The translations under genes were made by a program, and so were the position numbers. The notes under the pieces were generated by a model, which saw only the letters and a program-made list of their open reading frames with translations, was not told the origin of the DNA and made no database searches. Of a DNA stretch of 64,000 nucleotides, positions 1-9,980 are shown one piece after another (position 1 is the first letter of the stretch; each line of letters opens with the position of its first letter). The stretch comes from Bifidobacterium scaligerum (lineage in GTDB: Bacteria > Actinomycetota > Actinomycetes > Actinomycetales > Bifidobacteriaceae). The stretch lies in contig NZ_PGLQ01000009.1 in NCBI RefSeq assembly GCF_002802865.1, positions 24,417 to 88,416 of the forward strand, read 5' to 3'.

Positions 1-2774
1 TGCCAGCTGATGTAGGAGTCGAACCGCAGCGTCATGGTGGATTTGCCGGCGTCGCCGTTGGTGTACCGCAGGTTGGTGTAGCCGTCCGGTGCTTCGGCTT
101 CCACTTTCAGCAGCGTGCGTCCGGATCCGCGATAGTTGGGGTAGGCTTTCGCGGTGAGAATGGTCATGACGGTCGTGTCGTCTACGGCAGTGACCTTCAC
201 GCTGTCCACATCGGGCGTCACGCCGGTGGGCAGCAGGTCGTAGAAGGTGCCGCGCTGCTGCGGGGTGGCCCAGTTCTTGTTCATGTACTCCTTGCTGTAG
301 TCGCCGGTCTCGCCCATGGTGACCTTGTAGGGGATCTTGACGCGGCCGTTGACGGCGTCGCTCGTCCAGTTGCCGTCGATGGTCTTGCTTTTGATGGATT
401 CCATGGCGAATGGCGTCAGGCGCTGTATGGCTCTGGCGTGGCAGATGGGCGCTCCGGTCGTTGTGCCCGCCCATGGTGGTCCGGAACGTCCGAATGCGGT
501 GTCGTAGTCGTAGTATTGTTCGTCGCTGTTGAACGGGTCCACGTTGAATTGGCCGTGGTAGCCTTCGAACTGCCACTGGTCGTAGTCGCCCCAGTAGGGT
601 GTGCAGGAACCATAATCGTTTCCGGTGATCTGCCGCCAGTCGAAGCCGGCGATGCCTTTCTTGCCTTGCTCGATCTGGTCCTGCGTGCGCACCACCATCG
701 TGTTGTAGTCGGTGAGCGTCACGTAGTCATCGCGCAGTTCGTCGGTTGTCGCGGTTTTGGCGTCGGTGAGTTTCTTGAGCAGCGTCTTGACATGGTCGCT
801 GGTCATGAGCGTGATTCTCACGCCCAGGTTGAGCTCCACGGCGGCTGCGGTCTTGGATTCGTACACGGCCTTGATAGCGATGAAATGGTCGAAGGGGTTG
901 AGCTGCCAGGTGGCTCCGTTGGCCATTGCCATTTCGTTGACGCCGCCGTCGGCATAGCCGAGGTTGCCGCTGATGGGTTTCCATGCGGTGGTCCATTGCT
1001 TGGTGTCGTAATTCCATGTGGCGCTCAGGCCGTAGAGGTGCAGTTTGTCGGAATCCTTGTTCTGGTAATCGGTCCAGGGGTCGCGCACGGTCAGTCCCCA
1101 GTTGCCGGTGTCGTCCTGCGCCCAGTCGTATACCGTCCAGCCGCGTGCCGATTCGCTGAACTCGACGTCCGATGTGTCGCAGTAGCTTGATTGTGTTTCC
1201 GAGCAGCCCGTGGGGATGGTGATCGAGTCGATGTAGAAGTCGTCGGGTTGCAGTTTGGCGTAGCCTTGCGTGGGGAGGGTCGGATCGCCTTGGCGGTCCG
1301 GTTCGGTGCCGCCCTGTTCCATCTGGCGCGGGTATTCCTCGCCGAAGAGGAAGTTGTCGTCGATGAATTCATGGCGCACGGTTTTTTGGCCGTATTCGGA
1401 TTGGTCGGTGGGTGCCGTGTATGACGCGCCTCCGCTCGCGCTGCCCGCTGCGGTGGTCAGGCCGTAGGCCCGGGCGGCGTAGTGGTTTTTGAACATGGTG
1501 GGATGTACGGCTTTGCCGATGTCAAGTGCGGTAAGGCCGCCTGTGATGGTGCATTCGGTGGTGGGGTGGTCGAAGTCTTCGTAGTTCGAGTAGTAGTCGC
1601 CGCAGGATTTGTCGAGGCGGTAGATGTCGCCGTCGTATGCGAAGGAGTTGTTCTTGATCTCCTGGTCGGCGGTGTTGCTTTTTTCGGTGGTGATGCCGTC
1701 GTCGTCGCCGGTGACCTTGCCGGTCACGCTGTTCTCGAACGTGTAGTTTTCGTCGGTGGGCAAGGACTCGCCGTCATAGTAGGTGACCACGTAGTAGGTG
1801 TAGGTGGTGCCGGGCGTGATGCTGACCGTGTAAGGCCCCGGGTCCCATGCGTCGCTTATGGGAGTTCCGGCGGCGTTCAGCAGGCCGAGTACGTCGCCGC
1901 CCAGACTGTCGGTGATGGTGTCGGTGATTTCGGCGGTGCCCGGTTGGGCGCCGGTGGCGGAAAGCGTGACCTTCCACTTCACATAGTGGTAGCCGTCGAT
2001 GTATGCGCCGCTGTCGACCCAGTCGCTGGGCAGGAAATCCTCGGTCTCGCCCACGCTGTCGTAATACTTGAAAATGCTGGAGATGGTGATGCCGGTGTCG
2101 TTGGTCCCGGTGATTGGCGGGGTGGTTTTGGTTTCGTCGCTGCCTTTGATGGTGGCGCTGGAGGTGATGGAGCCGGTGCCTTTGCCGGCGTAGTCCTTGT
2201 CTGGCTTGGTGTTTTTGTCCGGCACGTCGCCGGCGGTGGCTGTGTAGGTGACTTGGATGCTGAAGGTGTTGGCTGCCGGGATGTCGATGGCGTTGGTGAC
2301 GACGTACTCGTCGGTGGATTCGTCGTAGGTGTACTGCAGTCCGGTACCGGTGTTGTAGTTGGGTGCTTCTGGGACGGGAAGCTGCGCATCGCCGGTGGGT
2401 TTGCCGTCGCGTCCGGTGAACAGGTGGGCGGGAATGCGCCATTGGAGGTCGCCTGCGGGGATGGTTTCGCCGCCGCCGGCGCTGGACTGGCCGGACGAGG
2501 TGAGATCGAACTGGGCCGTGGCCGAGAGGGTGTCGTAATAGCCGCTCGGCGTAAACGTGATCTGGCCGGTGCTCGGGTCGATGGTGCCGTTGCTGGACGA
2601 CTTGATCCATTGCGCCGTCAGACTGGTCACGGCGGAGGTGGCGCCTTCGGCTAGTGCGGTGGTGGGGCCGGGGCTGATGATGACGCACAAAGCCGTGACG
2701 ACGAACGCTGCGAGCATGGTTGACAACGCTTGCAACTTTTTGGCGGTGAATCGTAGCTGTGGGGTTCTCTCCAT
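1..2774 (-). CDS. Very large secreted surface protein, partial (3' end beyond left edge)
   Basis: An uninterrupted minus-strand frame runs from an ATG at 2774-2772 to the left edge, giving 924 codons without a stop. Its phase was checked near 1495 and near 50 and is continuous. The N-terminus (MERTPQLRFTAKK, then a hydrophobic stretch ALSTMLAAFVVTALCVIIS) looks like a signal peptide. The mature part is rich in Thr, Ser, Asp, Tyr and Gly, with several Ig/isopeptide-like stretches such as ITDTITDSLGG and SFAYDGDIYRLD, as in Gram-positive wall-anchored adhesins. The C-terminus, and so any LPXTG anchor, is outside the window. It is transcribed divergently from the pilus operon that starts at 3353. 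The exact family was not recognised; surface adhesin or pilus accessory protein is an inference from signal peptide, composition and context. Confidence 0.8.
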   Translation of the reverse strand, partial: MERTPQLRFTAKKLQALSTMLAAFVVTALCVIISPGPTTALAEGATSAVTSLTAQWIKSSSNGTIDPSTGQITFTPSGYYDTLSATAQFDLTSSGQSSAGGGETIPAGDLQWRIPAHLFTGRDGKPTGDAQLPVPEAPNYNTGTGLQYTYDESTDEYVVTNAIDIPAANTFSIQVTYTATAGDVPDKNTKPDKDYAGKGTGSITSSATIKGSDETKTTPPITGTNDTGITISSIFKYYDSVGETEDFLPSDWVDSGAYIDGYHYVKWKVTLSATGAQPGTAEITDTITDSLGGDVLGLLNAAGTPISDAWDPGPYTVSITPGTTYTYYVVTYYDGESLPTDENYTFENSVTGKVTGDDDGITTEKSNTADQEIKNNSFAYDGDIYRLDKSCGDYYSNYEDFDHPTTECTITGGLTALDIGKAVHPTMFKNHYAARAYGLTTAAGSASGGASYTAPTDQSEYGQKTVRHEFIDDNFLFGEEYPRQMEQGGTEPDRQGDPTLPTQGYAKLQPDDFYIDSITIPTGCSETQSSYCDTSDVEFSESARGWTVYDWAQDDTGNWGLTVRDPWTDYQNKDSDKLHLYGLSATWNYDTKQWTTAWKPISGNLGYADGGVNEMAMANGATWQLNPFDHFIAIKAVYESKTAAAVELNLGVRITLMTSDHVKTLLKKLTDAKTATTDELRDDYVTLTDYNTMVVRTQDQIEQGKKGIAGFDWRQITGNDYGSCTPYWGDYDQWQFEGYHGQFNVDPFNSDEQYYDYDTAFGRSGPPWAGTTTGAPICHARAIQRLTPFAMESIKSKTIDGNWTSDAVNGRVKIPYKVTMGETGDYSKEYMNKNWATPQQRGTFYDLLPTGVTPDVDSVKVTAVDDTTVMTILTAKAYPNYRGSGRTLLKVEAEAPDGYTNLRYTNGDAGKSTMTLRFDSYISW

Positions 2775-3352
2775 TGCTCTCTCCCTCACGTAGGCATAGC
2801 TCGTCAATGAGTAGTACCGCATACGTATGCACATCAGTATACATGGGAATAATGGGGGATGTATATACGGCGATTATGTGCAAATGACTGAAAATACTTG
2901 GATTTGTTAGCGCAAACATGCAATCGGAAGGGAGATGCTGTGATTTCTCTTTCGAACTGTGGACATGCCGAGTAGAAAAATGACAACGTTCGCGGTACAC
3001 TGTCAACGTGACGGAGGTCATGCAAACAATGCCGTGGTTCAGTTAGCAAACGAATGCAAGATTTCCGGAAAAACAAACGTCACATAACGCCAAGCGACGT
3101 GCATAACCCTCAAAGCTGAGCTATGCACCAGCTGACTGCAGAGCTGCACAAGCCGCACAACGGCAAACGGCTCAGCAACAACTCAACAAACCGCAAACGT
3201 CAAACAACGACGCACAAATCAACGGCAACGCGAACCGGGCTGGACCGCAATGGTAAGGCGGTCACGGTGAAGAGAGAGCACCGAAGCCCGTGATGCGTGC
3301 AGCAGCGCAAAACACAGCGTCGCAAGGCGGAAGTACAGGAGATGAGGTAACC
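2775..3352. promoter_or_regulatory. Divergent intergenic region between surface protein and pilus operon
   Basis: This 578-bp gap must hold the promoters of both divergent surface-protein genes. Visible elements are a perfect 12-bp palindrome GCATACGTATGC at 2819-2830 and an interrupted inverted repeat at 2837-2868 (GTATACAT ... ATGTATATAC), both about 45-95 bp upstream of the minus-strand start. A TTGACA on the minus strand lies at 3006-3001 but has no convincing -10 at the right distance. The 3080-3280 stretch is A/C-rich and has no credible gene. Confidence 0.4.
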
Positions 3353-6300
3353 GTGATTCGCGAACATCGCAGGGGAGGCATAACGGCCGGGTGCAAATCC
3401 GTATCCGCCGCGATTCTTGCCGTCTCAATGATGCTCGCCACAGCCGTAGCCGGTGCCGTCACAGCCCCTTACGCCGCCTACGCCGACAACGGCACATCTC
3501 CTGCAGCCGCCGGAACGGCAGACATTTGCGTGCCAGAAACCCATAATCTTGGTGACAGCAACGCCACGGGTGCCATGAACGACACCGGTGTGGCCACCTA
3601 TGTGGGCCGCAACTTCTTCGTCGGCACGCCTACCACCGATTCCAACAAACTCAACGGCAGCGACGCACCTGGCCCCGACGGCTCGTACGCCGCGGAAATC
3701 GAAGGTCTGACGGTAGTGAAGGGCGATGCATTGCTTCACCCATTGAAGGGCTTCTTCTCAGTCGGCACTGTTGCGTTCGGCTCCCAGTTCACCCCGCCGG
3801 TCAACAGCACCGTGCTCGCCGTAGGTGGTCAGGACAGCGGGTTCGACCAAGTTGCCAACGGTGCGAACGTGAAGACGATGGCTTGGGGCACCGCGGCTGG
3901 TCTGAACCAGAAGATGAATGCCTCGAAACAGCAGATTACGGGTTACAACGCGAAGCTGGCCGGTACCACGACCCAGGCATGGGGCACGAAAACCGACAGC
4001 GTGTATCCATACAGCTACGAGAAGGGCAACGCCGGCGGCGCAAACACCCCGTACGTGGCATGGAACGCCGATGCGAACGGCGCCAACGTGCTCGCCAACG
4101 TGAACGGCACCGACTACTCCGGCCAGACCGCCGCAAACGTGCAGCTGTCCACCGAGCTTGCCGCCATCCCGCAAAACGGCACGGTGGCCGTTTCCGACGC
4201 GCCGTCCATCAACGGCTACACCCGCTATAAGTACGACAATTCCCAGTCGTTCTCCGGCTTCAATCACAGTGAGAAGCTGCTCACCTTCACCGGTGACGGC
4301 CAGTCCCTGCTGCAGTCGTTCACCATCGATGCCGACCTGCTGAACCAGATCACCAATGCACAAGGCGTGAGCTACTGGTTCCGCAACATCCCGGACAATG
4401 CTTCCGTAGTCGTCAACGTAACCGGTACGAACAGCGGAACCAACGTCGTGTTCCAGAACGGCTGGCGCTTCTGGTGGGGCGGCAACGCGAACGCCAACAT
4501 CACCGACGGCGACGTCAAAGAAATCTCCAACGGCTACGTCAACGGCAACGCGAACGCCAAAGCCTACGCCCATGCCGCGCAGGCGATCATGTGGAACTTC
4601 AAAGCAATCCCGTCCGGCAGCACACTGAAGATCCTCGGCGGCCAGAACACCACGAACAACGACGACCCGGCCGCCGCCATGCTCGGCAGCATCCTCGTGC
4701 CGTACGGCAGCTTTGAATCGCACGTGACCACCAACGGCCGTGTGATGGTCGGCGAGGACTTCGGCATGGCCAACCCGAGCGTGGCGAAGAATTTTGGTGC
4801 CAGCAATACGCCTTCCGCATCCATCATCGACATGGATCAGGAGCGCCACAACCTGCCGTGGAATGGCTCGTACACTTCCGAATGCTCGGTGATCGGCTGG
4901 CAGAAGGTCGACGCGGCGAACATGACCACGCCGCTGGAAGGCTCCCAGTGGGGCATCTATGCCAGCGAAGCGGACGCCACGGCTGGAACCAACCAGATTC
5001 TGTTGGTGGCTGATAACGGCAATAACGATTCCGACGCCACTGGCGGCACCATCAAGGTGCGCAGCCTCAATCCGAACGCCACCTACTACATCAAGGAACT
5101 CAAGGCGCCGGCCGGCTACCAGGCGAGCGACAAGATTTACACCGTCACCACCAGCGCGCAAGGCGAAACCGTCAACTGGGTGAGCGGTGTTGCCGGCAGC
5201 AGCGAAACCATCACCGACGGCAAGATCGGCAATACAGTCGCCGGCGCAAGCATCACATGGGCCAAGGTGGCTGACGGTAACGACAACGGCACCGTAACTA
5301 AGGGGCTTTCCGGCTCCGAATGGACGCTCACCAAGAAGGCCAGCGGCACTGACCAGCAGAAGAGCTGGATCATCCAGGACAACACGTATGCCGTCACCGG
5401 CGTGACCGTGACAGACAAGGACGGCAAAACCGTCACTGCGCTCACCATGACCGAAGGCGACACCACCGGCCTGACCGCCAAAGTCACCCCGGCCGGTGCC
5501 AGCCAATCCGTGACGTGGATTTCCAGTGTGCCGACCGTCGCCGATGTGAACGCATCCGGCGGTGTGATGGCCTATTCAGCCGGTCAGGCCACCATCAAGG
5601 CCTGTGCGGTCTCCGATGCGACCAAGTGCGCCCAAGTGATCGTGACCGTCAAGACACCTGCTGTGAACTCGATCGAAATCCGCGACGAGAACAACCAGAC
5701 AGTCGAGGCCAGCGACACCCTCAACATGAAAACCGGCGGTGCGGTGAATCTGACCGCCGTGGTCGATCCGGCCAAGGTAAAGGCCGTGTGGTCGTCGTCC
5801 AATCCGAAGATCGCCACGGTGAATGCAGCCTCCGGTGTCGTGACCGGCGTGGACACCGGCACCGTGACCATCACCGCGAAGGCCGGCGACAAAACCGCCA
5901 CCGTGAGGGTGCGCGTCACCGACGATCAGAACACGCTCGTCTACGTCAAGAAGTCGGTGGTTTCCGGCTGGAATGACGCTTGGCTGTACTACGGCGTGAA
6001 GAACACATCGGCGGATAAGTGGACGTTCGTGCATCTGGAGCAGAGCTGCAACACCGACTATCTGTATGCCGAAGTGCCGCGACTGGGCGGCAGCAACGGC
6101 TTCGTACTGCACGATGCGAACAACAATGCGAGCAGCACGAACTGGTGGCCGGGCGGCACCGGTAAGGATGTGATGTTCAACAACCGCACGATCATTGTGA
6201 TTGATTCGTACGATGCGAACAACAAGTACGCGGAAACCGCACCCGCCTGCACGTATGTGGCCGCTTCCGCCGCTGCCGCGCAGGACGATGCTGCTCAGGC

Positions 6301-7789
6301 TGATGTGGCTGCGCAAGCAGCCGAGTCGTGGGCGCGGCTGGGCGGGCAGGTGCCCGGTGACGAGAGCGCTGAGGATGCCGAGGCCGCAGGTTCCGCAGAG
6401 ATGACTGCCGACAAGGCCGCTGACGAGGCCGAACCTGCCGACTCCGGCACGCTCTCCGACGGCCGTGCGCTCGCCGAATGCGGCACCGACAAGGCGTACC
6501 GTTGCGACATCAACGGTACTGAGGGCATCTTCACTGTCAACGACCTGGCTGACGGCACATACACGTTGGTCGAAAAGACCGCGCCGAACGGCTACACGCT
6601 CAACGCCACCGTGTACGAGTTCACCGTGACAGGCGGCAAGGTCACGTGGGCGGGCGGCGCAAAGCCGAGCATCCTGACCGATGGCACCGCCGCGATCGCG
6701 GACAAGCCCACCGAAGTCAAGTGGTCGAAAAACGACAACAAAACCGGTGAACAGCTCGCCGGTTCGCAGTGGAAGATCGCCGCTTCCGACGGTCGTACCG
6801 ACACGTTCTGCGTGGCCGACAACATCGGTGGCCAGTCCGACAAGATCGACGGTTGCGACGGTACTGAAGCCAAGGACTCCGACGAAACCGCCGGCGCATT
6901 TACCGTAAAGGGCCTTGCGTTCGGCACGTATCACCTGACCGAAACGAAAGCCCCGGCCGGCTACGATCGCATCGCCACGGTGTACACCATCGTCATCGAT
7001 CAAAGCGGCGTCACAATCACCGACGGCAACGGCAAGGCCGTGACGTCGATTGCGAACAGCGAGACGCCGGTCGACGTAACGATTCCGGTGAAGAAGACCG
7101 TGAAGCACACCAGCTGGCCAACCGACGAGAACGGTGCGTTTGTGCCTTTTACGTTCAAGATCGCGGCGTGGGATGCGAACCAGCCCGGCTCGATTCCGGT
7201 GCCCAGCAACTGCAGTTCGCTTGACAACTGCACGATTGCGCTCGCACCTGCCGCCGGTTCGACAGGAGAGACTTCGGTCACCGGTACGTTCGGCAAGCTG
7301 ACCTTCACCGAAGGCACGCTCGCTGATTCCGCTGGAACTGACGGCACGTATGCGAAGACGTACGTGTACCGGATTACCGAGGTTGTGCCGGCCGCCGCCG
7401 ATCAGGTGGAGGACTTGCGGTACTCCAAGGCCGTGTACAAGGTCGAAGTGACCGTGCAGCACAAGAAGGCTGCGAACGGTACGCTTGCTGGCCTCGCGGT
7501 CAGCGCCGTGATGACTCGCGTGACTGACGACTTCGGTAACGCCGAATCCGGTGACGGTGTTGAGGTTGGCAAGATTCCTGCCTCCAACGATTCCAATACT
7601 TCGGGGGACGCTCCCGCCGCTGCCTTTGTGAATACGAAGGTGCTGACCGGATTGCCTGTTACGGGCATCGATTGGACCGGAAGACTGGTGCTTCTGGTCG
7701 GCGGCGGATTCATACTTGCCGGCCTTGTTGCCGCCGGCATCCATCGATTCATCACTCACCGGCGAGGGGAGGGAGACGCCGAGTCATAA
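3353..7789 (+). CDS. Sortase-anchored pilus tip-type adhesin (FimB-like) with choice-of-anchor A, SpaA, BIG2 and FctA-like domains
   Basis: A protein of about 1478 residues, probably the tip/minor pilin of the operon. I chose the GTG at 3353 because AGGAG lies 11 bp upstream (3337-3341) and a typical signal peptide follows (hydrophobic AAILAVSMMLATAVAG, cleavage near YAAYA). An ATG at 3290 is in frame but has no clear ribosome site. Order of domains: choice-of-anchor A type region (about 3550-4780, ending in a GSILVPYGSF-like motif); SpaA/Cna-B domain (about 4880-5200, with YYIKELKAPAGY); a second SpaA domain that opens near 5250, is interrupted by two BIG2 Ig-like domains (about 5390-5930), a tryptophan-rich possible carbohydrate-binding module (5938-6250) and an Ala/Asp-rich linker, and closes at about 6500-6700; a third SpaA domain; an FctA-like isopeptide domain (about 7060-7560). 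It ends in LPVTG, a hydrophobic helix and a basic tail. The carbohydrate-binding call is weak. Confidence 0.85.
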   Translation: MIREHRRGGITAGCKSVSAAILAVSMMLATAVAGAVTAPYAAYADNGTSPAAAGTADICVPETHNLGDSNATGAMNDTGVATYVGRNFFVGTPTTDSNKLNGSDAPGPDGSYAAEIEGLTVVKGDALLHPLKGFFSVGTVAFGSQFTPPVNSTVLAVGGQDSGFDQVANGANVKTMAWGTAAGLNQKMNASKQQITGYNAKLAGTTTQAWGTKTDSVYPYSYEKGNAGGANTPYVAWNADANGANVLANVNGTDYSGQTAANVQLSTELAAIPQNGTVAVSDAPSINGYTRYKYDNSQSFSGFNHSEKLLTFTGDGQSLLQSFTIDADLLNQITNAQGVSYWFRNIPDNASVVVNVTGTNSGTNVVFQNGWRFWWGGNANANITDGDVKEISNGYVNGNANAKAYAHAAQAIMWNFKAIPSGSTLKILGGQNTTNNDDPAAAMLGSILVPYGSFESHVTTNGRVMVGEDFGMANPSVAKNFGASNTPSASIIDMDQERHNLPWNGSYTSECSVIGWQKVDAANMTTPLEGSQWGIYASEADATAGTNQILLVADNGNNDSDATGGTIKVRSLNPNATYYIKELKAPAGYQASDKIYTVTTSAQGETVNWVSGVAGSSETITDGKIGNTVAGASITWAKVADGNDNGTVTKGLSGSEWTLTKKASGTDQQKSWIIQDNTYAVTGVTVTDKDGKTVTALTMTEGDTTGLTAKVTPAGASQSVTWISSVPTVADVNASGGVMAYSAGQATIKACAVSDATKCAQVIVTVKTPAVNSIEIRDENNQTVEASDTLNMKTGGAVNLTAVVDPAKVKAVWSSSNPKIATVNAASGVVTGVDTGTVTITAKAGDKTATVRVRVTDDQNTLVYVKKSVVSGWNDAWLYYGVKNTSADKWTFVHLEQSCNTDYLYAEVPRLGGSNGFVLHDANNNASSTNWWPGGTGKDVMFNNRTIIVIDSYDANNKYAETAPACTYVAASAAAAQDDAAQADVAAQAAESWARLGGQVPGDESAEDAEAAGSAEMTADKAADEAEPADSGTLSDGRALAECGTDKAYRCDINGTEGIFTVNDLADGTYTLVEKTAPNGYTLNATVYEFTVTGGKVTWAGGAKPSILTDGTAAIADKPTEVKWSKNDNKTGEQLAGSQWKIAASDGRTDTFCVADNIGGQSDKIDGCDGTEAKDSDETAGAFTVKGLAFGTYHLTETKAPAGYDRIATVYTIVIDQSGVTITDGNGKAVTSIANSETPVDVTIPVKKTVKHTSWPTDENGAFVPFTFKIAAWDANQPGSIPVPSNCSSLDNCTIALAPAAGSTGETSVTGTFGKLTFTEGTLADSAGTDGTYAKTYVYRITEVVPAAADQVEDLRYSKAVYKVEVTVQHKKAANGTLAGLAVSAVMTRVTDDFGNAESGDGVEVGKIPASNDSNTSGDAPAAAFVNTKVLTGLPVTGIDWTGRLVLLVGGGFILAGLVAAGIHRFITHRRGEGDAES

Positions 7790-7861
7790 CCGCGTTGCAC
7801 ACACCCTGAACCTCATCACAAATGTAAGAACCTTTACACAGGAGTAGAGAAAGGAACAACC

Positions 7862-9781
7862 ATGAACTCCCTGTTCAAGAAGGCGATCTCCGGAGCTGCG
7901 GCTCTGGGCGTCGCCGTCGCCGGCCTCGCGCTCGGCGCATCCTCCGCCTATGCGGCGGACACTGATCCGACCGAGGGTATGATTACCATCACAGGTGCCA
8001 AGACTACGCACAACTTCAGCGGTTGGCGTCTTGCCCAGTTGACTGATATCACCAAGGACGATGGTGGTACGATTAACGGCTTCCAGATTGATACCATCAA
8101 TGATCGCGTCACCGACATTGAAACCGCGATGAAGGCGGTCAAGCTCGATGATAACGGTGCCATTTCCGCCACCGGTACGAAGAGCTTGTACACCGGCTAC
8201 TCCGCAGATAAGAACTACTTCACTGCCGAAGGCAACACTACCGACAACAACCCGATGGGCTACTTGGCGGATGTGGCGTTCAAGGACGGCAACGGCACTT
8301 CGATGAGCGAGACCGTGGACCCGTGGGGTGGCGACAGCTCAACGCTGCGTGCCTTCGCTCAGGCGCTGTCCGCGCAGATTACGGCCACGGCTGATAAGAC
8401 CTTCACGGTTGATGCCACTGCAACTCCTCAGACGGTTCCGCAAGGCCTGTGGCTGCTGAAGGATACCACTGCCACGTCCGACGATACGGCCAAGGAAGAG
8501 ACCAACTCCATCCCGATCATCACGCCGACCAGCTTTGACGGCAAGGCCGGTTGGGGCACCATCGCCATCAAGAACACCACCCCGACCATTGACAAGAAGC
8601 TCGTTGACCCGAACGAGCAGGGCGGCTACACCGACAACACCAAGCCCGACTACGCCGTGGGCGATACCGTCACCTATGAGCTGACATCCAAGATCCCGAC
8701 CTTCACCGGCTATGACATCGATCCGACGATGGCCGACTCCGACAAGACCCGCGTCTTCCAGATCATTGATACTGCTGATAAGTCGCTGACTGTCGCCGAC
8801 CCGGTCACGAGCACTGACCCGGTTGTGTCTGTCAAGGTCGGCACCACCGAGCTTAAGTACGACAAGGACTACACCGTGTCCGTCGCGGATTACACCGGCA
8901 CCGACACCAAGTACACCAACGGCCACGTGACCACCATCGATCTCGCCAAGTACGTGAACATGGCTGATGAGTCCACTTCTAAGACCAACGGCAAGATCGA
9001 CGAAGGCGCTACCGTCACTGTGATCTTCCAGGCCAAGCTGAACGCCAACGCGAAGATCTCCGATGCAGACTCCAACGATCCGCAGGAGAACTGGAACCGC
9101 GACGATCTGCGCTACTCCAACAAGCCGAACGAAGTGAGCGACGCCCACAAGGTCCCCGGCAAGGAAGTTCCGGTCTACGCCTACAAGTTCAACATCCACA
9201 AGACCGACAAGGCCGGCACCAAGCTGCCCGGTGCCCAGTTCGTCATCAAGGCTGGTGCGGATACTTCCAACAACGGTAAGTACCTCGGCACGTACACCAA
9301 CACCGCCGACGACAAGTCCGGCTGGACGTACGAGCCCGCCAAGCCTACGGCTTGCACCGCCACGCAGATCACGAATAACACCTGCACCACTGCTGGCGTC
9401 TTCGTGAGCGACGCCGATGGCAACATCGCGGTTGAAGGCCTTGACTCCGGTACCTACGAGGTCGAGGAGATCGCTCCTCCGGCTGGCTACACCACCGCCA
9501 ACCCGCTGAAGTTCACCTTCACCATCACGCCGACTCCGGATACCACGGAAGGTGCCGGCCATGCGACCATCACGAACGTCAATCTGTCCCTCCAGAACAA
9601 CGTCGATGAGCGCGTCACCACGGATGCGACGGACGGCAAGACCCTGAACATCTGGAACGCCAAGAACATCACTGAGCTGCCGAAGACCGGTGGCGTGGGC
9701 CTCGTGATGATTATCGCGGCCGGTGCCATGTTCATCGCCGCTGGTGGTCTGTTCGCCCTTCGCGCTCGCCGCAAGGCCTGA
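7862..9781 (+). CDS. fimA: Major fimbrial subunit, LPKTG-anchored (FimA-like pilin)
   Basis: A 639-residue isopeptide-forming backbone pilin polymerised by the downstream class C sortase. It has a clean signal peptide ending SSAYA (about residue 31), a middle region with the D2-type isopeptide fold (TVTYELTSKIPTFTGY ... YSNKPNE), a SpaA-type C-terminal domain with the E-box-like YEVEEIAPPAGY, and a sorting signal LPKTG at residues 606-610 followed by a hydrophobic helix and RARRKA. The VYAYKFNIHKTD stretch is the likely pilin-motif region that supplies the lysine for sortase cross-linking. AAAGGA stands six bases upstream of the ATG. The gene is 72 bp after the adhesin and 199 bp before the sortase gene. 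Family and role are firm; the linking lysine is inferred. Confidence 0.92.
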   Translation: MNSLFKKAISGAAALGVAVAGLALGASSAYAADTDPTEGMITITGAKTTHNFSGWRLAQLTDITKDDGGTINGFQIDTINDRVTDIETAMKAVKLDDNGAISATGTKSLYTGYSADKNYFTAEGNTTDNNPMGYLADVAFKDGNGTSMSETVDPWGGDSSTLRAFAQALSAQITATADKTFTVDATATPQTVPQGLWLLKDTTATSDDTAKEETNSIPIITPTSFDGKAGWGTIAIKNTTPTIDKKLVDPNEQGGYTDNTKPDYAVGDTVTYELTSKIPTFTGYDIDPTMADSDKTRVFQIIDTADKSLTVADPVTSTDPVVSVKVGTTELKYDKDYTVSVADYTGTDTKYTNGHVTTIDLAKYVNMADESTSKTNGKIDEGATVTVIFQAKLNANAKISDADSNDPQENWNRDDLRYSNKPNEVSDAHKVPGKEVPVYAYKFNIHKTDKAGTKLPGAQFVIKAGADTSNNGKYLGTYTNTADDKSGWTYEPAKPTACTATQITNNTCTTAGVFVSDADGNIAVEGLDSGTYEVEEIAPPAGYTTANPLKFTFTITPTPDTTEGAGHATITNVNLSLQNNVDERVTTDATDGKTLNIWNAKNITELPKTGGVGLVMIIAAGAMFIAAGGLFALRARRKA

Positions 9782-9846
9782 CGTGAATCCCTGAATGATG
9801 CCGGCGGAGGTCTTCTCTCCTTCATTCCTTCGCAGCATCATTCCCG

Positions 9847-9898
9847 CCTCTGGCGCGCGGCGCTGCTTCCTCTCCTGAGCGACGGCGCGCGCCAGAGG
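9847..9898 (+). terminator. GC-rich hairpin between pilin and sortase genes
   Basis: A 13-bp perfect inverted repeat (arms 9847-9859 and 9886-9898, CCTCTGGCGCGC in the left arm) with a 26-nt loop and no T-run. It probably limits read-through or stabilises the pilin mRNA, so that pilin is made in excess over sortase. An imperfect TGATGC ... GCATCA pair lies just before it (9795-9840). Confidence 0.55.
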
Positions 9899-9964
9899 TT
9901 CTCTCATATCTGTGAAAACGCTATTTATTCGTCAACGTCCATCAACAACAATCTGAATCGCGCC

Positions 9965-9976
9965 AAAGGAGGTGAT
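9965..9976 (+). promoter_or_regulatory. Extended Shine-Dalgarno sequence of srtC
   Basis: AAAGGAGGTGAT is complementary over its whole length to the usual 3' tail of bacterial 16S rRNA, an unusually long match for this window. It fixes the sortase start at 9981. Confidence 0.75.
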
Positions 9977-9980
9977 GATC

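Noticed and set aside
438..2654. Long plus-strand open frames (250 and 390 codons)
   Set aside because: They lie opposite the continuous minus-strand surface-protein frame, have Val/Gly-rich shadow composition and lack ribosome sites.
3290..3352. Upstream ATG start for the first adhesin
   Set aside because: It would put a polar 21-residue extension before the signal peptide, and the GTG at 3353 has the better ribosome site.
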